The notes: a model not told the origin generated them from the letters alone. A stretch of DNA of 64,000 nt from Apilactobacillus zhangqiuensis (GCF_019656215.1 NZ_BPLK01000003.1:124001-188000); one strand, 5' to 3'. Counted from the stretch's first letter, positions 1-9,292 are shown. Program-made: numbers and translations.

Positions 1-2831
1 ATCAATTGTTGTTTTAGACTAGCAAGTTGCTTTTCCAATTGTTCAAACTTATTGGTTTGTTTATTTAGATAATTTTGTTGGTTAACTGAATCCATTGTCT
101 GCTTATCAATTTGGTCTTCGACCTGCTTAATTTCAGATTGATGTTTTTCAATAGATTCTTTGCATTCTTGCAAATTACTTTGGATAACCTGAATTTGTTG
201 GTTAACTAGCATAATTTCATCATCTTGATTTACTGAAAGCATGTTGTTACTAATTGCTTCGTTTAATTCATCGATGCTTTCTTTTTCATCATCAATATCG
301 GCATCTAATCTGTCAAAATCTTCAATTAGATTTGCTTTTTGATCACGGAAATTAGATAGTTTTTCCTTCAACACAATTAACTTTTCACGAGTTGATTGTA
401 TCTTTGAAGAGTTATTATCCTTCATTGATTCCAAAGTTTCAATCTTTTCTTGAATATCTTTAAATTTAGTTTGATTATTTACCAAATCAATATTCAATTG
501 TTCTTTTAGCTTCTTGTTTTGACGTTGTTTTTCATCAATGTCATCATCAAACAATCCACCGTTAGACATTCTAATTGCCTTTAGTTCACGTTGTTTTCTG
601 ACGAGAGATTCTTTGGCAAACGTCAATTTGTTATGAATTGAATCTAGTTGACCATCATATTGACGCTTATTGTCATAGAAAACATCAGACTTGGCATTTA
701 GTTCCTTTAATTCATCCTGTAGTTCAACTAGTTTAGCTTCAGTTTGCTTAGCAACTTCTTGACTGTCCTTAAATTGCTTTTCTAACTCAGCTAACTTGTT
801 CTTTTGAGTCAATACACCATCATATTGACGCTTATTAGAACCACCGGTAATAGAACCACCAGCGTTAACGATTTCACCGCTTAAAGTCACGATTCGGTTA
901 GAATGTCTGATCTTATTACTAATTTCGGTTGCAGTATGTAAATCCTTAACGATTAAAACATTACCTAACAAGTGGCTAGTAACAGAACGTAGTTTGTCGT
1001 CAATTTGCACTAATTTATTTGCCACACCAATAAAACCATCACTATTTTGACAAGTGCTTAAAACGTTATTGTTAACACTGCGTTGCGAAATTTCGTTTAC
1101 GGGTAAGAAAGTTGCTCTTCCTAAACGGTTATCATTTAAGAACTTAACAGCTTGTCTGGCTGAAGCATTGTTAGCAACCACGATTTGTTGTAATTGATTA
1201 CCCAATGCAGTCTCAATTGCGGTCGTATATTCTGATGGAACTTTAATGAAATCAGATACTGATCCTAAAACACCATTTAACTGGTTCTTATTATTTAAGA
1301 CACTTTGTGCACCACGATAGAAGTTACTGTGATCGTTTTGCAAATTATTCAAACTATTGTATTTGATTTTTAGATTTTGCGTATCTTCTAATTGTTTGTA
1401 CCAAATAGATTGTTGTTCATCTACTTGTTTCTTAAGATTGTTAACTTGAGCTTGATAATCATTGAAATCACTTTGAACTTTTTGAACCTCTTCGTTCTTT
1501 TTGTCATATTCATGATTCAACTCTTCAACTGATTGCTCTAATTGGTTGATTTCGTCGTTAACACCAGAAATCTTTTGACGATTAGAATCATTTTGAACAT
1601 CAGCTTGTTTTTGTGTCTTTTCTAAATAAGTAGATTCATTGTTAACGTTAGCAATCTTTTGCATAATTGCTAGATATTCACCACGAGCATCTTCGTATTC
1701 TGATTTCTTATCAGCGATCATTTGATTAATCTTATCTTCATCGATTTCTTCAAGGTATTGTTTATGCTTAGCAATTTCTTGATTTAATTTATCGATTTTA
1801 GTATTGATTTCTTTTTCTTTAGATTGTAAATCAGCAACTTGAGAGTTTAATTTTTCTAAGTTAGATTTATGTTCTTTTAAGCTAGTCTTTTTAAACTCAA
1901 TTTCTTGTTTTGAAAGATTTTGTTGGCCGGATAACTGTTCAATCTTCTTGGAATAGTTTAAAAGATTATCTTGTTGTTCTTCTTTCTTAGTTAAAAGCAC
2001 TTCAAGTTGTTCATTTAATGACTTCTTTTGACTAGTAAGTTCATTTAAATGTTGATTAATATCTTCAGCATTTTGCTTTTCTTCCGCAATAATCGCCTTG
2101 GTATTATTCCAATCAGCACCGACTTGATTTAATTCAAGCGCAATTCTTGAAACATCGTATTTTTTTAATTCCTTCTTTAAATCCAAATACTTAATTGCTG
2201 TTTCACTCTGCTCTTTTAACTGATCATTTCGATCTTTAAGCTCAAAAATGATATCTTCAACTCTATCCAAATTTTCATGAGTTTGTTGAAGTTTTAAATT
2301 AGCATCATGTTTTTGTTGCTTGTACTTGTATACTCCAGCAGCAGTTTCAATAATTGAACGACGGTCTTCAGGCTTACTGTTAAAAATGTCTTCAACACTA
2401 CCTTGGGAAATGATTGAAAATGAACCAATTCCCATCCCTGTATCCATAAATAAATTATTGATATCCTTCAAGCGACATTCAGAATTATTAATTAAGTATT
2501 GGCTTTCACCACTTCGATACAAACGTCTTGTAATGATAATTTCTGAATATGGACTATTAATGTATTGATCGGAATTATCTAAAGTTAATTTAACTTCAGC
2601 ACGATTAACCGGTTTATGAGTACTAGAACCAGAAAAAATAACGTCGGACATCTTTGAACCACGTAAAGTCTTAGAAGATTGTTCCCCGAGTACCCATCTG
2701 ATAGCTTCAATAACGTTACTTTTACCGCTACCATTAGGACCAACAATCGCAGTCAAACCATCTGTAAAGTTAATGGTTGTTTTGTTTGCAAAGGATTTAA
2801 ATCCAGCAATCTCTAATGATTTTAACTTCAA
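1..2831 (-). CDS. smc: Chromosome segregation ATPase SMC, C-terminus cut by the window edge
   Basis: SMC is the ATPase core of the condensin-like complex with ScpA and ScpB that compacts and separates the chromosome. About 943 residues are present out of a usual ~1,180. I translated the open frame from a TTG start at 2831 to the edge. It begins KLKSLEIAGFKSF, has the Walker A motif GPNGSGKSN near residue 33, a long heptad-rich coiled coil, the hinge with IVNAGGSITGG near residue 655, and the returning coiled coil, rich in Q, L and K, to the edge. The signature motif and Walker B lie outside. The start is TTG: an in-frame stop lies eight codons upstream and a GGATGGGG Shine-Dalgarno-like stretch precedes it, while the nearby ATG opens a frame that stops at once. 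It follows rnc by 21 bases. Confidence 0.95.
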   Translation of the reverse strand, partial: MKLKSLEIAGFKSFANKTTINFTDGLTAIVGPNGSGKSNVIEAIRWVLGEQSSKTLRGSKMSDVIFSGSSTHKPVNRAEVKLTLDNSDQYINSPYSEIIITRRLYRSGESQYLINNSECRLKDINNLFMDTGMGIGSFSIISQGSVEDIFNSKPEDRRSIIETAAGVYKYKQQKHDANLKLQQTHENLDRVEDIIFELKDRNDQLKEQSETAIKYLDLKKELKKYDVSRIALELNQVGADWNNTKAIIAEEKQNAEDINQHLNELTSQKKSLNEQLEVLLTKKEEQQDNLLNYSKKIEQLSGQQNLSKQEIEFKKTSLKEHKSNLEKLNSQVADLQSKEKEINTKIDKLNQEIAKHKQYLEEIDEDKINQMIADKKSEYEDARGEYLAIMQKIANVNNESTYLEKTQKQADVQNDSNRQKISGVNDEINQLEQSVEELNHEYDKKNEEVQKVQSDFNDYQAQVNNLKKQVDEQQSIWYKQLEDTQNLKIKYNSLNNLQNDHSNFYRGAQSVLNNKNQLNGVLGSVSDFIKVPSEYTTAIETALGNQLQQIVVANNASARQAVKFLNDNRLGRATFLPVNEISQRSVNNNVLSTCQNSDGFIGVANKLVQIDDKLRSVTSHLLGNVLIVKDLHTATEISNKIRHSNRIVTLSGEIVNAGGSITGGSNKRQYDGVLTQKNKLAELEKQFKDSQEVAKQTEAKLVELQDELKELNAKSDVFYDNKRQYDGQLDSIHNKLTFAKESLVRKQRELKAIRMSNGGLFDDDIDEKQRQNKKLKEQLNIDLVNNQTKFKDIQEKIETLESMKDNNSSKIQSTREKLIVLKEKLSNFRDQKANLIEDFDRLDADIDDEKESIDELNEAISNNMLSVNQDDEIMLVNQQIQVIQSNLQECKESIEKHQSEIKQVEDQIDKQTMDSVNQQNYLNKQTNKFEQLEKQLASLKQQL

Positions 2832-2852
2832 AGTGATTTCCCCATCCTGTTT

Positions 2853-3545
2853 TTATTCTGTAAGGTTTTTAATTGCCTTCTTAGCAGCACCTTGTTCTGC
2901 ATTCTTCTTAGAGTGGCCTAAGCCAACACCTTTTTCGATACCGTCGATGGTAACAGATACCTTAAAGCGACGGTCATTTTCTGGACCATTTTCGTCTAAC
3001 AAGTGATATTCAATATCAACTGGCCCATTTGATTGTGCCAATTCTTGTAATTCAGTTTTGTGATCAAAGAATTCGTCGAACCATCCCTCGTCTAATTTAG
3101 GGAAAATTACTTGATGACAAAACTTAACTACAGGTTCCATTCCTTGGTCTAGGTATACAGCCCCGATAAATGATTCAAAAATATCACATAATAGAGAATC
3201 ACGGGTTCTGGCTTGCGCCTTTTCTTCACCTTTACCTAAACGAATATATTTATCAAATTCACATTCTCTAGCGAAACTACTAAAGCTGTGTTCATTTACC
3301 ATTGCGGCTCTAAGTCTAGTTAGACGGCCTTGTGGTAAATTAGGATAACGCTTGTAAATGTATTCAGATACTACTAGTTCGTATACAGCATCACCTAAAA
3401 ATTCAATTCGTTCGTAAAATTTTAAATTCTTACCTGGATGTTCATTAACGTATGAAGCTTGAGTAAATGCTTCATCTAACAATGATTCATCCTTGAACTT
3501 AATGTTAAATCGTTTTTCTAATAAATCATCAAATTCTTTTTCCAA
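2853..3545 (-). CDS. rnc: Ribonuclease III
   Basis: RNase III cleaves double-stranded RNA, maturing 16S and 23S rRNA precursors and turning over structured mRNAs. The 230-residue protein has the usual two domains. The N-terminal endonuclease domain carries the signature ERIEFLGDA, with catalytic Glu48 and Asp52, and the second acidic pair Asp121 and Glu124 in CDIFESFIGA. A C-terminal double-stranded RNA-binding domain spans about residues 155-228 and ends in the typical KKNAEQGAAKKAI helix. A GGAGGG Shine-Dalgarno sequence precedes the ATG. It is transcribed with smc just downstream; an intrinsic terminator at 3573-3605 separates it from acpP, so it probably has its own promoter or lives on read-through. 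Confidence 0.97.
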   Translation of the reverse strand: MEKEFDDLLEKRFNIKFKDESLLDEAFTQASYVNEHPGKNLKFYERIEFLGDAVYELVVSEYIYKRYPNLPQGRLTRLRAAMVNEHSFSSFARECEFDKYIRLGKGEEKAQARTRDSLLCDIFESFIGAVYLDQGMEPVVKFCHQVIFPKLDEGWFDEFFDHKTELQELAQSNGPVDIEYHLLDENGPENDRRFKVSVTIDGIEKGVGLGHSKKNAEQGAAKKAIKNLTE

Positions 3546-3572
3546 GTTTTTCCCTCCAGTGAATAATACAAC

Positions 3573-3605
3573 AAAAGACGATTACTATTGAGTAATCGCC
3601 TTTTT
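3573..3605 (-). terminator. Intrinsic terminator downstream of acpP
   Basis: On the minus strand a 10-bp stem (GGCGATTACT with AGTAATCGTC, including one G-T pair) closes a CAAT loop and is followed by TTTT. It starts just after the acpP stop codon. A T-run also flanks the other side. It would reduce acpP transcription into rnc-smc. Confidence 0.75.
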
Positions 3606-3607
3606 AA

Positions 3608-3856
3608 TTATTTGTTATCAGCGTTAGACATAACATAGTCCACAGCTTCATCAATAGTCTTAATGTTTTCTGCATCTTCATCTGAGATATCAGTACCAAA
3701 AGTACTTTCTAGAGATAATACAAACTCAACAAAATCAATTGAATCAGCGTCTAAATCGTTTTGAAAGTTTAAATCACCTTTAATGGTATCTCTATCAATA
3801 CTGAATTGATCAGCAACCATATCAGCAATTTTATTAAATACTTCTTCTTTTGTCAT
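3608..3856 (-). CDS. acpP: Acyl carrier protein
   Basis: Acyl carrier protein holds growing acyl chains as thioesters on a 4'-phosphopantetheine arm during fatty acid synthesis. The 82-residue acidic protein has the attachment motif DADSIDFVEF, with Ser39 as the modified residue. This differs from the more common DSLDTVE, but I have seen the DSIDFVE form in plsX-linked ACPs of lactobacilli. It lies 49 bases downstream of plsX, which uses acyl-ACP as substrate. An AAGGAGAT Shine-Dalgarno sequence precedes the ATG, and an extended -10 promoter sits in the plsX-acpP gap. A terminator follows, so the gene can be expressed as a single short mRNA. Confidence 0.96.
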   Translation of the reverse strand: MTKEEVFNKIADMVADQFSIDRDTIKGDLNFQNDLDADSIDFVEFVLSLESTFGTDISDEDAENIKTIDEAVDYVMSNADNK

Positions 3857-3891
3857 AATCTATCTCCTTAAAATCGTAATTGATAATTCTA

Positions 3892-3897
3892 ATTATA
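3892..3897 (-). promoter_or_regulatory. Extended -10 promoter element of acpP
   Basis: The minus strand reads TGTTATAAT, a perfect extended -10 element (TGnTATAAT), about 36 bases upstream of the acpP start. No good -35 box is visible at 17 bases, which extended -10 promoters tolerate. It would give acpP more transcript than plsX. Confidence 0.5.
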
Positions 3898-3905
3898 ACA
3901 GATTT

Positions 3906-4946
3906 TTAGTTATTTTTGGCGTTTTGTTTGATTTGTTGCATATCTTCGGCATGCTTATCAAAGTATTCGACAACGTCGTCGATAGTCTTGTTATCAATCA
4001 TTGTCTTGATTTGGAAAATAGTGTTCTTGATTGTTACAGCTTCACTACTACCATGAGCTTTAACAACAGGAGCCTTAGCACCCATTAATACGGCACCACC
4101 GTATTGTGAGTAGTCCATTTCCTTAGCAATCTTCTTAAACGTTGGCTTAAGCATTAAAGCACCAACTTTTGACTTAGCACCACCGGACATGATTTCACCC
4201 TTAATTAATGTAAGTAATGAAAGAGCAGTTCCTTCGATTGCCTTCAATGCAGCGTTACCAGTGAAGCCATCAGTAACAACAACATCAGCAGCACCATTCA
4301 ATAGTTCACGTGATTCAACGTTTCCAATGAAGTTTAGGTTTTCATCCTTAGATAGCATTTCATTAGCTGCCTTATGTAATGAGTCACCTTTATCTGCTTC
4401 AGTACCGTTGTTTAATAGACCGATGCGTGGGTTTTCAATATGTCTAACAGTTTCAGCATAGTACTTACCCATGAATGCGTATTGGTATAGGTTGAATAGT
4501 TTTGATTCAGCATTAGCACCAACATCTAGCATAACAAAGTTATCATGTTCTTCATCATTTACGATTGGTAGTGTAGTTGCTAAACCAGGACGATCAATTC
4601 CCTTAATCCTTCCAATAATGAATAGACCAGCGGCTAAAATAGCACCAGTGTTACCAGCTGAGAAGAAAGCATCTGCTTCTTTGTCTTTAACAGCTTGAGC
4701 AGCCATGTCTAGACTTGAGTTTTTCTTCTTCATAACAGCTTTAACAGGTTCTTCACCCATTTCAATAATTTCGTCAGATTGAATTAGTTCAATTCTTTCT
4801 TCATTTTTAATTAATGGTTTAACTTTATCGATTTGACCAAATAACTTGAATTCAATATCAGGATATTGGTCTCTTGCCATTTCTACCCCTTTAACAACTT
4901 CTAATGGGGCGTTGTCTCCACCCATGGCATCAATTGCGATTTTCAT
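3906..4946 (-). CDS. plsX: Phosphate acyltransferase PlsX
   Basis: PlsX makes acyl-phosphate from acyl-ACP and inorganic phosphate. PlsY then uses it to acylate glycerol-3-phosphate, the first step of phospholipid synthesis in most Gram-positives. The 346-residue protein is full length. It begins MKIAIDAMGGDNAP, the family's N-terminal signature, and contains SAGNTGA and TDGFTGN, conserved in the phosphate acetyl/butyryl transferase fold. It starts 13 bases after recG ends and is followed by acpP, its substrate carrier, the standard Firmicutes arrangement. Several members of this cluster are controlled by FapR in bacilli; I see no FapR site here. Confidence 0.97.
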   Translation of the reverse strand: MKIAIDAMGGDNAPLEVVKGVEMARDQYPDIEFKLFGQIDKVKPLIKNEERIELIQSDEIIEMGEEPVKAVMKKKNSSLDMAAQAVKDKEADAFFSAGNTGAILAAGLFIIGRIKGIDRPGLATTLPIVNDEEHDNFVMLDVGANAESKLFNLYQYAFMGKYYAETVRHIENPRIGLLNNGTEADKGDSLHKAANEMLSKDENLNFIGNVESRELLNGAADVVVTDGFTGNAALKAIEGTALSLLTLIKGEIMSGGAKSKVGALMLKPTFKKIAKEMDYSQYGGAVLMGAKAPVVKAHGSSEAVTIKNTIFQIKTMIDNKTIDDVVEYFDKHAEDMQQIKQNAKNN

Positions 4947-4959
4947 TTATAAAACTCCT

Positions 4960-6993
4960 TTAATCAAACATTTTCTTATTATTTTTTTGGTGAACGTAAC
5001 TATATAATTTACTATACATTGGATTGTTTTGCCAATCATTTGTACTTACAATCTGAATTGCCTCTTGCTGAGCAACGCTTAGCATTGTTAAATCTGCAAC
5101 CGGATCTCCAACCTTGAAATCTGGAAGACCAGACTGTGCTTTCCCCATGATATCACCAGGTCCCCTTAGTTCCAGGTCCTTTTGAGAAATAACAAAGCCA
5201 TCATTACTTTCAACCATGACATTCATTCGTTTAACACCCGTCTCAGTTTTGGGATCAGATACTAGTAAACAGTATGACTGACTACTACCTCTTCCAACTC
5301 GACCTCGTAATTGATGTAACTGAGCTAAACCAAAATGATCAGCATTAAATACTATCATCATTGTGGCATTGCTAACGTCCACACCTACTTCAATAACTGT
5401 CGTAGAGACCAAAATTTGAAACTCATTGTTTTTAAATTCTGTCATCACCAAATTTTTATCTTCGTCTTTCATTCTACCATGAAGTAGACCAACTTTGAAT
5501 TCGGGTTCAAACATATTCTTAAAATTATCGTAGATGTTAATAGCATTCTTCATGTCGACAGCTTCAGATTCTTCCACCAATGGTGTAACAACATAGATTT
5601 GTTCTCCGGCCTGCAATCTTTCCTTAATAAATCCAACAGAATTCTTGAATTGGCCTTCCTTAATCCATGCTGTTTTAACCGGTTGGCGACCATTTGGCAA
5701 TTCATCAATAACTGAAACATCCATTTCACCGTATGATGTAATGGCCAGTGTTCTAGGGATTGGGGTTGCCGTCATTGCTAATACATTGGTCCCTTCATTT
5801 TTCTGCCTTAATTTAGCACGTTGATTAACACCAAAACGGTGTTGTTCATCAATGATGGCTAGACCTAAATTTTTGTATTCGACACTATCCTGAATTAAAG
5901 CGTGGGTTCCAATAACCAAATTGATTTCGCCAGACTTAATTCTGGGTAAAAGTTCATTTCGTGCTGCTGGTTTTGTATCACCAGTAAGCAGTGCAACATT
6001 AACCTTTGTATCTTTAAAGAGTGTCGCTAATTTATTGGCATGTTGTTCAGCCAAGATTTCGGTAGGTGCCATTAAAGCAGCTTGATACCCACCATCAATA
6101 CATGCCAAGATTGCTAACGCTGCCACAATCGTTTTTCCAGAACCTACATCCCCTTGAAGGAGGCGATTCATCTGTCTAGTCGATGATAAGTCATTTTGAA
6201 TTTCATTTACCACACGCTGCTGGGCATTTGTTAATGAGAAAGGAAGATGATCAATAAAATCGTCCATATCGGTTTGATTAAACTTAATTGCCAAGCCAGC
6301 ATCCTTTTGTTCCTCACTCTTCAATGCTTGCAGACGCATTTGAAATAAGAAAAATTCGTTAAACTTAGCGGTTCTTCGAGCTAAATACGCATCTTTGGTA
6401 TCTTTAGGAAAATGCATATCCTGGATTACTTGTTTTTGTGACTCTAACTTATACTTTTCAATAATATCTTCTGGAATCACATCATCGATAACATCCTTAT
6501 ACTCGTTAAAGGCCAACTTTACCAAATCACTAATTGTCTTTTGGCGAATGTGCTTATTGGCGGGATAAATCGGGTTCATTTCATTGCCATCGATGGAAGA
6601 TAAAATCTTAATTCCAGACAATGATGCTTTAGCCTTATCAAACCGACCATATATAAGAACTTCCTTTCCAACCGGAAGTTGTTTCTTTAACCATGGTTGA
6701 TTAAAAAACGTTACTTTGACGACATCATTATCAACTAATAGCCTTATGTTCAATAGATTTCTTTTCCTGCCAAAGTGAGCAACTACTGGATCAGCTGCAA
6801 TCTTACCTTTGATTGTTACCTTTTCTTGGTCCACGGTTTGAGACAGGTCTTTGACTTGAAAATCATCATATCTAAATGGGTAATATGTTAATAAATCGTA
6901 TATAGTATCGATACCCAATTCATCCAAAGCTTCGACCTTTTTAGGACCAACACCCTTTAAAATGGAAACACTATCGTTTAAATTTTTCAACAT
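4960..6993 (-). CDS. recG: ATP-dependent DNA helicase RecG
   Basis: RecG is a superfamily 2 DNA translocase that remodels stalled replication forks and Holliday junctions. At 677 residues it is the normal length. The N-terminal third is the wedge/OB domain (about residues 60-150) that grips branched DNA. The helicase domain has Walker A GDVGSGKT at 281-288 and the DEQH box at 382-385, followed by TATPIPRTL and the C-terminal helicase motifs QLRGRVGRG. It is followed closely by plsX. A terminator lies between it and the upstream fakA gene, so recG probably depends on partial read-through or on a promoter I could not pick out. Confidence 0.97.
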   Translation of the reverse strand: MLKNLNDSVSILKGVGPKKVEALDELGIDTIYDLLTYYPFRYDDFQVKDLSQTVDQEKVTIKGKIAADPVVAHFGRKRNLLNIRLLVDNDVVKVTFFNQPWLKKQLPVGKEVLIYGRFDKAKASLSGIKILSSIDGNEMNPIYPANKHIRQKTISDLVKLAFNEYKDVIDDVIPEDIIEKYKLESQKQVIQDMHFPKDTKDAYLARRTAKFNEFFLFQMRLQALKSEEQKDAGLAIKFNQTDMDDFIDHLPFSLTNAQQRVVNEIQNDLSSTRQMNRLLQGDVGSGKTIVAALAILACIDGGYQAALMAPTEILAEQHANKLATLFKDTKVNVALLTGDTKPAARNELLPRIKSGEINLVIGTHALIQDSVEYKNLGLAIIDEQHRFGVNQRAKLRQKNEGTNVLAMTATPIPRTLAITSYGEMDVSVIDELPNGRQPVKTAWIKEGQFKNSVGFIKERLQAGEQIYVVTPLVEESEAVDMKNAINIYDNFKNMFEPEFKVGLLHGRMKDEDKNLVMTEFKNNEFQILVSTTVIEVGVDVSNATMMIVFNADHFGLAQLHQLRGRVGRGSSQSYCLLVSDPKTETGVKRMNVMVESNDGFVISQKDLELRGPGDIMGKAQSGLPDFKVGDPVADLTMLSVAQQEAIQIVSTNDWQNNPMYSKLYSYVHQKNNKKMFD

Positions 6994-7017
6994 ATCACCT
7001 CATTTTACTTATGTAAT

Positions 7018-7040
7018 AAAAAAATCGGAGAAACCTCCGA
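7018..7040 (-). terminator. Intrinsic terminator downstream of fakA
   Basis: Minus strand: a 6-bp stem TCGGAG/CTCCGA with loop GTTT followed by seven T. It starts five bases after the fakA stop codon and separates yloU-fakA from recG. Confidence 0.8.
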
Positions 7041-7044
7041 CATT

Positions 7045-8721
7045 TTATTCAACAGAAATTAAGTATGGATAGACTGGTTGTCCTCCAGGATGAACTTCGA
7101 CTTCTAAGTCGTCATCAATTGATTCAACTTGTTCAGCTAGTTCATCAGCTTGATCTTGTGTAATGCCTTCACCATAAATAATAGTTACGACTTCACTATC
7201 CTCATCAAGCATTTGCTTAATCATATCAACGGTAGTTTCATTTAAGTCATCTTTAACAACCTTAATCTTACCATCGATAATTCCCATGTAGTCATCTTTG
7301 TTGATTTTAACACCATCGATTTCAGTGTCTCTTACAGCATTAGTAACATCTCCACTAACAACTGTATCTAACATATCTTCCATTTCAGATACGTTATCAT
7401 CTAGACTAGCATCGGGATTGAAAGAAAGCATTGTAGTCAAACCTTGTTGAATTGTCTTGGCATGAACAATTTCAACAGGAATTTCAGCAACATCAGCAGC
7501 TTGTTGAGCAGCCATGAAGATATTACCGTTATTGGGAAGAATAATTGCTTTCTTAGCGTTGCTATTGTTAATAGCATCTAGAATGTCTTGAGTACTTGGG
7601 TTCATTGTTTGACCACCCTTGATAACATCGGTAACACCTAGACTTGTAAATAATTCACCAATTCCATCACCAGAGGCAACTGCAATGATTGCAGTTTCTT
7701 TCGGTTCTGACTTAGTTTCTTTCTTAGATTCATCGTCTTTTTCAATAATTGTTTCTTGTTGTAGACGCATATTATCAATCTTAACGTTGGCTAAATCACC
7801 AAATTTTTGTCCCCATGAAATAACTTCACCGGGTTGTTCAGTATGAACATGGACCTTAACAATTTCATCATCATTAACAACTAATAATGAATCACCTAAA
7901 CCAGCTAAGTGCTTATAGAATTTATCGTAGTCAAAGTTGTATTCAACTTCCTTACCACGACCAATTCTAACCATGATTTGTGTACAGTAACCAAACTTGA
8001 TATCATCTGGGTTCAACTTACCTTGCGCACTTTCATGGCTTTGTTCATGACTAGCATCAATCATTTGATCCATTTCACCAGTATTTGGTTGATGACTTGC
8101 TTCAATTTCACGGCCATTTAAAACATCACTAAATGCCTTAATTACGAACACTAAGCCTTGTCCACCTGAATCAACTACACCAACTTGTTTTAATACTGGT
8201 AACAAATCAGGTGTTGATTGAAGAGCCTGTTCAGCAGCATCTGCTAAAATATCAAATAATTCAGCTAAGTCGTTAGTGGTTTCACTTTGACCCGCTTCAG
8301 AAATCCCTCTAATAACTGTTAGAATTGTTCCTTCGGTTGGCTTCATTACTGAACCATATGCTGTTTTTTCACTATTTTTAAAGGCTTCTACGATGTCTTG
8401 TGCAGAAAGACTATCCTTTTCAGCAACGGACTTTGAAAATCCTCTAAAAATCTGTGACAAGATAACTCCAGAGTTACCTCTTGCACCCATCAATAGTCCT
8501 TTTGCTAAAGATTGGGATAATTCTCCAACAGATTCGCTAGTATCACGACTAACGTAATCTGCCCCACTTTGGAAAGACATACTCATATTTGTCCCAGTAT
8601 CACCATCTGGAACTGGGAAAACATTAAGTGAGTTTATAAATTCTGCATTATTATTAAGGGTAGTAGCAGCGGCTTGCACCATTTGATCAAATTTTGATCT
8701 ATCTATATTTGAAATAGACAC
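7045..8721 (-). CDS. fakA: Fatty acid kinase ATP-binding subunit FakA (DAK2/YloV family)
   Basis: FakA phosphorylates fatty acids held by a FakB partner, feeding exogenous or recycled fatty acids into phospholipid synthesis through acyl-phosphate. The 558-residue protein is full length. The N-terminal DhaL (DAK2) kinase domain, about residues 1-200, has the metal-binding motif PDGDTGTNM at 38-46, then GARGNSGVILSQ. A linker rich in Glu, Ser and Lys near 325-340 separates it from the C-terminal DegV-like region. It is preceded by an Asp23-family gene (17-base gap), the usual yloU-yloV pair. Acyl-phosphate made here is also the product of PlsX, encoded two genes downstream, so the neighbours share a pathway. 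No fakB gene is in the window. Confidence 0.93.
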   Translation of the reverse strand: MSISNIDRSKFDQMVQAAATTLNNNAEFINSLNVFPVPDGDTGTNMSMSFQSGADYVSRDTSESVGELSQSLAKGLLMGARGNSGVILSQIFRGFSKSVAEKDSLSAQDIVEAFKNSEKTAYGSVMKPTEGTILTVIRGISEAGQSETTNDLAELFDILADAAEQALQSTPDLLPVLKQVGVVDSGGQGLVFVIKAFSDVLNGREIEASHQPNTGEMDQMIDASHEQSHESAQGKLNPDDIKFGYCTQIMVRIGRGKEVEYNFDYDKFYKHLAGLGDSLLVVNDDEIVKVHVHTEQPGEVISWGQKFGDLANVKIDNMRLQQETIIEKDDESKKETKSEPKETAIIAVASGDGIGELFTSLGVTDVIKGGQTMNPSTQDILDAINNSNAKKAIILPNNGNIFMAAQQAADVAEIPVEIVHAKTIQQGLTTMLSFNPDASLDDNVSEMEDMLDTVVSGDVTNAVRDTEIDGVKINKDDYMGIIDGKIKVVKDDLNETTVDMIKQMLDEDSEVVTIIYGEGITQDQADELAEQVESIDDDLEVEVHPGGQPVYPYLISVE

Positions 8722-8737
8722 AAAAATGAACCTCCTT

Positions 8738-9097
8738 TTAGTCTAGAACTCTTACACCTTGAACGACGACATTGACAGAACTAGCACTAATGCCAAGCAT
8801 AGATTCTAAATTATACTTAACCTTGCTTTGAACATTTTTACATACTTCTGAAATTTTAGTACCGTAGCTAACAATGATATTTACTTCAATTGAAACATCA
8901 TTATCTTGTTGTGTTACCACAACTCCACGGGAATAGTTATCTTTTTTCAAAATATCGTTTATATTGTCTCGAATTTGATTTTTACTTGCCATACCAACAA
9001 CCCCATAGTTATCAGTAGCAGCTCCACCAACTACGGTGGCAATCACATTGTTATCAATATCAATTAATCCATAATCAGTTCTCATTTTTACGGCCAT
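8738..9097 (-). CDS. Asp23/Gls24 family protein (YloU type)
   Basis: This is a small envelope stress protein of the Asp23/Gls24 family; members associate with the membrane through partners, but their molecular role is unclear. I chose the ATG at 9097 (119 residues) over a GTG directly before it: the AAGGAGG Shine-Dalgarno sequence at 9106-9112 is eight bases from the ATG and five from the GTG. The protein shows the family pattern of an N-terminal acidic stretch followed by VVGGAATDNYGVVGMA and a C-terminal VNVVVQGVRVLD. It heads the yloU-fakA pair. A second family member is at 27744-28181. Confidence 0.88.
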   Translation of the reverse strand: MAVKMRTDYGLIDIDNNVIATVVGGAATDNYGVVGMASKNQIRDNINDILKKDNYSRGVVVTQQDNDVSIEVNIIVSYGTKISEVCKNVQSKVKYNLESMLGISASSVNVVVQGVRVLD

Positions 9098-9158
9098 CAC
9101 AATAGCCTCCTTAAAAGATAGATTTCTTAATATATTCGTAATATAATCTTACCACATG

Positions 9159-9187
9159 TTTAAAAAAAGCTAAAGTATTGATATAAT
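9159..9187 (+). promoter_or_regulatory. Candidate promoter of rpmB
   Basis: TTTAAA at 9159-9164 and a perfect TATAAT at 9182-9187 are separated by 17 bases. The predicted transcription start is near 9194, which falls inside the first arm of the inverted repeat at 9190-9251. The rpmB mRNA would therefore begin with a stem. Confidence 0.6.
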
Positions 9188-9189
9188 GA

Positions 9190-9292
9190 ATATCGAAGGC
9201 TGTCAAGTATATTCACTTGAAAGAAAAGCATTGCAAAACAGCCTTCGATATGCTAAATTATTAGAGTGAGATGTAATAAAAGCAACGCTTTT
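9190..9292 (+). promoter_or_regulatory. Structured 5' leader of rpmB with long inverted repeat
   Basis: A perfect 14-base inverted repeat, ATATCGAAGGCTGT at 9190-9203 and its complement at 9238-9251, encloses 34 bases that contain a second hairpin (CAAGT at 9204-9208, ACTTG at 9215-9219). A third small hairpin, AAAAGC-AAC-GCTTTT at 9278-9292, lies shortly before the Shine-Dalgarno site. No T-run follows the large stem, so it does not look like a terminator. Because the predicted start of transcription is near 9194, at least ten pairs (CGAAGGCTGT with ACAGCCTTCG) could form at the very 5' end of the mRNA. Autoregulation by L28 or mRNA stabilisation are possible roles; neither is shown. Confidence 0.55.

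Noticed and set aside
4189-4461. Open frame opposite plsX
   Set aside because: Lies fully inside the well-supported plsX gene on the other strand, has no ribosome site and no recognisable protein.
9190-9251. Inverted repeat upstream of rpmB as an intrinsic terminator
   Set aside because: No T-run on either strand after the stem and no upstream gene ends nearby on the plus strand.
9278-9292. AAAAGCAACGCTTTT before rpmB as a cre site
   Set aside because: The central CG and flanking bases do not fit the CcpA consensus; it is better read as a small hairpin.
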